From an uncultured Prevotella sp. (GTDB lineage: Bacteria; Bacteroidota; Bacteroidia; Bacteroidales; Bacteroidaceae), in NCBI GenBank assembly GCA_905373605.1, contig CAJPTO010000044.1, positions 1 through 16,921 on the forward strand: DNA of 16,921 bases, in the 5' to 3' direction. The notes under the pieces were generated by a model. It did no database searches. It was not told the DNA's origin and was given only the letters and a program-made list of their open reading frames with translations. A program made the position numbers and the translations under genes. Shown here piece after piece: positions 13,555 to 16,921 of the stretch (positions are counted from its first letter, which is position 1; each line of letters starts with the position of its first letter).

Positions 13555-15141
13555 CTAAATTGCGAAATGGCGTAGATAGCCGTAGAGCACCTTGTCATAG
13601 CCGTAAACATCGGCGTATGTCCGCATCCGGCCGTTCAAATCTGGATAAAGTGTGTAATAGGTGATGAAGAGTGGCACGTTGGGGTTCACCTTGAGGCTAC
13701 GCACCAGCCGCCGATAGTCCACACGTGTTTTTTTCTCCTCCCCTTCTTTGGGTTTTGAAAGGTCGGCTTGCATGGAATAGTTAATCTTGTCTATCAGCGT
13801 TTGGTCTTTCTTACCAAGCAAGAAAACGGCCAGTTCGAATGGTTTCTGAACCCTGATGCAGCCATGCGACACGCCACGGTTGCCGCGTTCGAATGCCCAT
13901 TTTGACGAAGTGTCGTGAATGAAGATGGAAAAATTGTTGTTGAACCTGAACACCACGCGACCCAATGAGTTGCCCTCGCCACCCTCTTGAACCACAAAAT
14001 AGTCGGGATTGAGCAACATTCCTGCCGACACATTAGCAGGGTCGATGCGTTTGCCTGTTGAGCGTTGCAGGATGAAATAGCGGTGGCGTTCAAAGTAACC
14101 AGGGTTTCCTGCATGCCCAATCACTTCTTTCTTGATGATGCTTCGGGGGATTATCCATTGCGGATTAACGTCCATCCGCATGATATGGCTGCTTAAGAGT
14201 GGTGTTTTGGTGTCCAGCGTGCCACAGGCCATGCGCATTGTAAGCACGCTGTCGCCCTCAATGGCGTCGAGATGGAACGAAGGGACATTTACCAAGACAT
14301 ACTTATTGTGGTTCTGTGGGTAGTCGGGTTGTCGCCAACGGCTACGCTCGATGTTGCAAAGCAGCCGCACGCGGTCGGCCCTTGAGAGGTTCTTGCCCTT
14401 GAAATGCTTTATCAGCTGTGCGTAAAGGGCATTCTTGGGTTGAGCCTCGCGCAAGAAAACGGCTACCGAATCTCGGCCTATCTTTTGCAATGCGGCAGTA
14501 TAAAAGTCTTTTGGAGGCCGCTTAACGGGGATGTCGAAAAGGCCGCGATAGGTGGTGCGAACAGAGTCTTGCTCGCGTATGTCCAGTCTGTTGAATATCT
14601 GTGTGGGGTTTGTAAAGCCGTAATGTTGGCCTGCCGTATAGCGAAGAAAGGCTTTTGTGAGGTTGTATTCAAGACGGGCGGCCACGCGGTTTATGTCGGT
14701 TATACCCGTATCCACATCGAGTGTGCGAAGCCTTTTGAGGTCGCGCTCAATCTGCGCAACACCGAAAACACCCTTCTTGAAGCCCATTTCTTCAACGCTG
14801 TTGAGATAAGTAAGCAAGGTGTCTGCACGTTTATCGATGCCTAAGCGGTCTACCCAAAGCAGGTTTCCGCCTTCACGATAGTACCTTCGTGTGCGTGCGT
14901 CGGCCACAAGGGAGTCGCGATCGGCCCTAGACATGCGGTAAAGAAGCTGGTTAATCTTCTTTGAATTGAGGTGCAAGCTGTTGTCCTGAAGACTAGCCAA
15001 CGACGTTTCGGTGGGCAAGGGACGCTTATTGCCGCTTGACTCTTCACAAGCGATGAGAGCCAAACAACACAAAAAGACCAAAGAAGAGAACTTGCCTATT
15101 AATGCAGAAGAGGACTTACTTAATTCAGAAATATTATTCAT
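13555..15141 (-). CDS. L,D-transpeptidase (YcbB/LdtD-type) lipoprotein
   Basis: The 528-residue protein has a lipoprotein signal with lipobox LIAC (Cys32) followed by EESSGN. It should be lipidated by Lgt and anchored facing the periplasm. Residues about 60-270 are a helical scaffold domain with 'RYYREGGNLLWVD' near 87-98, as in YcbB-like enzymes. The YkuD catalytic domain runs from about 278 to 445, with HD at 409-410 and SHGCIRV at 425-431 (nucleophile Cys428, partner His426, Arg430). Such enzymes make 3-3 cross-links in peptidoglycan or attach proteins to it. An upstream in-frame extension of 45 codons lacks a signal, so I chose the ATG at 15141, which places the signal peptide at the N-terminus. 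The sigma-factor gene follows after 75 bp. Confidence 0.92.
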   Translation of the reverse strand: MNNISELSKSSSALIGKFSSLVFLCCLALIACEESSGNKRPLPTETSLASLQDNSLHLNSKKINQLLYRMSRADRDSLVADARTRRYYREGGNLLWVDRLGIDKRADTLLTYLNSVEEMGFKKGVFGVAQIERDLKRLRTLDVDTGITDINRVAARLEYNLTKAFLRYTAGQHYGFTNPTQIFNRLDIREQDSVRTTYRGLFDIPVKRPPKDFYTAALQKIGRDSVAVFLREAQPKNALYAQLIKHFKGKNLSRADRVRLLCNIERSRWRQPDYPQNHNKYVLVNVPSFHLDAIEGDSVLTMRMACGTLDTKTPLLSSHIMRMDVNPQWIIPRSIIKKEVIGHAGNPGYFERHRYFILQRSTGKRIDPANVSAGMLLNPDYFVVQEGGEGNSLGRVVFRFNNNFSIFIHDTSSKWAFERGNRGVSHGCIRVQKPFELAVFLLGKKDQTLIDKINYSMQADLSKPKEGEEKKTRVDYRRLVRSLKVNPNVPLFITYYTLYPDLNGRMRTYADVYGYDKVLYGYLRHFAI

Positions 15142-15331
15142 CGAGATGCCGACAACACGTTTGGCGGTCGTTTTATTACCTTTTGCGCCATGCTCACTGC
15201 GCATGGCCGTGAAGGCTGCGTATGTTTTAGATTTTGAAAGGCGAGAGGTGCATGCCCAACAAGCACGACACAACACATCCGCAAGCCCATTTCACCTTTC
15301 TGGGGGCATGCGGAGAGCAGGGGAACGAAGC

Positions 15332-15640
15332 TTACCTGATGGCAACTTTTCGCACCACTTTGCCCACCTTTACGATGTAGCAACCTTTGGGAAGGCTCAA
15401 GTCGAAGTGTTTCTCGGCACTGTCCACCTTGAAATAGGCAACGCGCACACCAGCCAAGTCGTAGATGGAGAGCATCTGCCCGGCAGCACCAGTAACGCGT
15501 ATCGTCGACTCGCTCACACTGATAGTGACAGTTTGGAAGTCGTTATCCATTATCTCGAGTGCCGTGGTGGCTCTCGAAGCAAGCGGACACCCTATTAGAA
15601 GGGCGGTTGAGAACAATATTGTAAGTAACGTCTTTGTCAT
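15332..15640 (-). CDS. Small exported protein consisting of a T9SS-type C-terminal domain
   Basis: This 102-residue protein opens with a signal sequence (MTKTLLTILFSTALLIGC). Cleavage could follow SRA near residue 24, or, because LIGC (15-18) resembles a lipobox, it could be a lipoprotein. The mature part of about 75 residues has 'FQTVTISVSESTIRVTG', then MLSIYDLAGVRVAYFKV, FDLSLPKGCYIVKVG and KVVRKVAIR. IYDLxG, LPKGxYIVKVG and a basic end are hallmarks of the type A sorting domain of type IX secretion (Por secretion tail). No cargo domain precedes it. A TTG 10 codons upstream extends the frame, but ATG at 15640 fits the signal peptide and the promoter. The function is unknown. Confidence 0.8.
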   Translation of the reverse strand: MTKTLLTILFSTALLIGCPLASRATTALEIMDNDFQTVTISVSESTIRVTGAAGQMLSIYDLAGVRVAYFKVDSAEKHFDLSLPKGCYIVKVGKVVRKVAIR

Positions 15641-15667
15641 AAACGTAATGTTTTCTGGTTTCAACTG

Positions 15668-15697
15668 CAAATATAATGCTTTTTGACGTAAATCAAG
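15668..15697 (-). promoter_or_regulatory. Bacteroidota-type promoter for the small T9SS-domain gene
   Basis: On the minus strand TATATTTG (15675-15668) is an exact -7 element. CTTG (15697-15694), one base off TTTG, lies 18 bases upstream. Transcription would begin about 20 bases before the ATG at 15640. Confidence 0.55.
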
Positions 15698-16043
15698 AAG
15701 TTATTTATTGGTAATTCCACATGGTTAGAAATATTTAACAAAGCAGTAGTAGGTTAATGTCCCTTATCCGATAAGTTTTGGTGTAATTATCAGGCATTAG
15801 CTGCGTTCTTCTTGGCTTCATCGTCAGAAGCTAATGAAATTGATTCCCGTCCGCAAGGGCAATTGCCAACGAGATGTTGCGCGCTCTATGCTTTTATTCA
15901 ACATCGGGCCAGCCAAGACACTACGGTTATATTCAAATAGATTTGCTCTTAGGCAATAACGGCCTTTGAACGGCAGCGCGTTTGCGGCCATTTTGTAGAG
16001 CTAACAATGGAGAAAGGTTCGCCACAAGCAACTTAGAACCACA

Positions 16044-16131
16044 CTACAAGGGCTTTGTAGCGGCAGTACAAGCATCTTGTAGTGGCAGTACAAGGGCTTT
16101 GTAGCCACAGTACAAACGTCATTGTACTGAC
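16044..16131. repeat. Four tandem 22-bp palindromic units
   Basis: The units start at 16044, 16066, 16088 and 16110 with an exact 22-bp period. Each contains a small inverted repeat: CTACAA-GGGCT-TTGTAG in unit 1, TACAA / TTGTA in units 2 and 3, and GTACAA-ACGTCA-TTGTAC in unit 4. A 5-base linker ends three of them in GGCA or CACA. The loops differ while the arms are kept, which suggests the paired shape matters or that the arms are recognised. Confidence 0.8.
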
Positions 16132-16367
16132 AAACATAGTAAAGACTCATAGACAAGTGAAGCTATAATGCCTTTTGTTTATGCGATAAGATACATTTTG
16201 AAGGACGCAAGTCTGTTTGATGCATGCCCTAAAAAGTTCCCGTCAAGGTTCAATCGTTGTTCCTTTCATCGCCCTTCACCATCTTCATTTTCCTTCTATC
16301 AGGCATCTTTTACGGCAGTTCGGGATAAGCTCCAATCGTTTTATGCAACTTTTCGTTAAGCCGAATG

Positions 16368-16399
16368 GGCAATGCCAGGCTTGCTTGAACATTGCCTGG
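16368..16399. other. Two mutually exclusive hairpins
   Basis: GGCAATG (16368-16374) can pair with CATTGCC (16390-16396), and CCAGGC (16375-16380) can pair with GCCTGG (16394-16399). The right arms overlap, so only one stem can form at a time. No coding region lies immediately on either side. Confidence 0.45.
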
Positions 16400-16521
16400 G
16401 CGAGAATTGAAAATCGCCGGCACGGAGCTTTAGCGAAGTGGAAAGGCAAAACGCACTTTTCGAGGAACGAGAAAAGAAGGCTTTGCCCTAAAAAGTGACG
16501 GGTTCACCAACTTTTCTGCTT

Positions 16522-16641
16522 GTGTTCTCATCAACACGTTTCTTTATCAACCCGTCAACCTGTCCCTGTGTCAACTGGTCAATTCGTCCCTTTGTTAACT
16601 TGTCAGCCCGTCCCTTTGCTAACTTGTCAGCTCGCCTCCTT
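16522..16641. repeat. Tandem 24-bp repeats of the GTCAACTTGTC type
   Basis: Four units start at 16546, 16570, 16594 and 16618. A weaker fifth precedes them at 16522. The period is exactly 24 bp with pattern (G/A)TNAAC..GTCA...CGTCCCTTT. They are degenerate copies whose reverse complement resembles the GTTGACAAGTTAAC words at the right edge of the window. Confidence 0.75.
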
Positions 16642-16700
16642 ATTATAGTCAAGAAGAAAAGGTTTTAGAAATTACATGCTAACCTACGTTTGGGGTTTAA

Positions 16701-16787
16701 TTCTCACGCAGAGGCGCAGAGTACGCAGAGTTTTCTCTTTTAACGAGTGCGCGGAGAAGACGCTACGCTTAGAGAACGCGGAGAAAA
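16701..16787. repeat. CGCAGAG dispersed repeat
   Basis: CACGCAGAG, GCGCAGAG and TACGCAGAG follow one another at 16705-16730. After a T-rich gap come GCGCGGAGAAGACG and GAACGCGGAG. I recall this CGCAGAG-rich motif as a dispersed intergenic element in many bacterial genomes, including Bacteroidota. It has no known function. Confidence 0.7.
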
Positions 16788-16803
16788 AACACCTTGGTTT
16801 GTT

Positions 16804-16921
16804 AGTTGACAAGTTAACGAGCCGGCAAGTTAACAAGGCTTATGGATTGAGGAAAACTTTCTTTTTTTAGTTGACAAGTTAACGAGTTGACAAGTTAACA
16901 AGGCTTATGGATTGAGGAAAA
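16804..16921. repeat. Two tandem 65-bp units reaching the window edge
   Basis: A 53-bp block at 16804-16856 recurs at 16869-16921 with 3 mismatches (GCCGGC in the first against GTTGAC in the second). The spacer between them is 12 bases of C/T. Each block itself carries two GTTGACAAGTTAAC-like words followed by AAGGCTTATGGATTGAGG. The second copy ends exactly at the last base of the window, so the array may continue. Confidence 0.85.

Larger units (their letters stand above)
15698..16921. other. Gene-poor, repeat-rich region
   Basis: I see no convincing gene in this 1.2-kb stretch. Frames of 63-93 codons exist (for example 16217-16498 on the + strand) but have no recognisable motif, no signal peptide and no compositional bias, and they cross hairpins. 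Besides the arrays listed separately it contains an 8-bp inverted repeat CATTAGCT / AGCTAATG (15795-15802 and 15829-15836) and the palindrome GGCAATTGCC (15858-15867). The phrase GCCCTAAAAAGT also occurs twice, near 16226 and 16487, next to CCCGTCA and its reverse complement TGACGGG respectively. Confidence 0.6.

Noticed and set aside
15142..15276. 45-codon extension of the L,D-transpeptidase frame
   Set aside because: It would bury the lipoprotein signal peptide 75 residues inside the protein. The ATG at 15141 places it correctly.
15938..15945. TAGATTTG, a possible + strand -7 element in the gene-poor region
   Set aside because: There is no matching -33 element and no downstream gene.
16044..16131. 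CRISPR array
   Set aside because: The repeats are directly adjacent with no 30-40 bp unique spacers, and no cas genes are visible.
16217..16498. 93-codon + strand ORF
   Set aside because: No recognisable motif, signal or conserved start. It runs through hairpins and its composition is not gene-like.

Overview
The window looks like chromosome from a Bacteroidota species, most likely the Prevotella group of Bacteroidales. The reasons are the protein families (a DUF4835/PorD-like protein, a DUF3127 protein, a CoaBC with a PAMDLDMY motif), Bacteroidota-type promoters (TTTG, about 19 bp, TAnnTTTG), almost no Shine-Dalgarno sequences, and spacers full of low-complexity repeats. I place it no lower than Prevotella-like. 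No tRNA, rRNA, transposase, phage gene or CRISPR array is visible.

Left block (1-10994, all minus strand). In transcription order from the right this reads: dnaN (sliding clamp), a DEDDh exonuclease with an ExoX-like tail, coaBC (coenzyme A synthesis), a 413-bp repeat-filled spacer, a DUF4835/PorD-like secreted protein, recN, a secreted degenerate-protease/TPR protein, recR, a repeat-bearing spacer, a four-helix membrane protein, a GT2 glycosyltransferase, and a GNAT acetyltransferase cut by the left edge. The block mixes genome maintenance (dnaN, exonuclease, recN, recR) with envelope functions. Overlaps of 4 and 8 bp and gaps of 1, 20 and 31 bp point to operons.

Middle (10995-12736). A divergent promoter region separates dnaN from a rightward DUF3127 gene. 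The product of that gene has an N-terminal OB-like region and ends in -DDLPF, like the tip of single-stranded DNA binding protein (SSB). After a strong hairpin and a repeat-bearing leader comes lgt, which starts lipoprotein maturation.

Right block (12934-15640, minus strand). It holds an ECF-type sigma factor with no visible anti-sigma partner, a large L,D-transpeptidase lipoprotein (a likely Lgt substrate), and a small secreted protein that is little more than a T9SS-type C-terminal domain behind a signal peptide.

Right end (about 15700-16921). I see no convincing gene in about 1.2 kb. Instead there are three different tandem arrays (4 x 22 bp with internal palindromes, 4-5 x 24 bp, and 2 x 65 bp running to the window edge), a CGCAGAG repeat and several hairpins. 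I found no clear new defence or mobile system. The best leads are the SSB-tailed DUF3127 protein opposite dnaN, the pseudo-protease between recN and recR, the stand-alone sorting-domain protein, and the repeat families shared between gene leaders.
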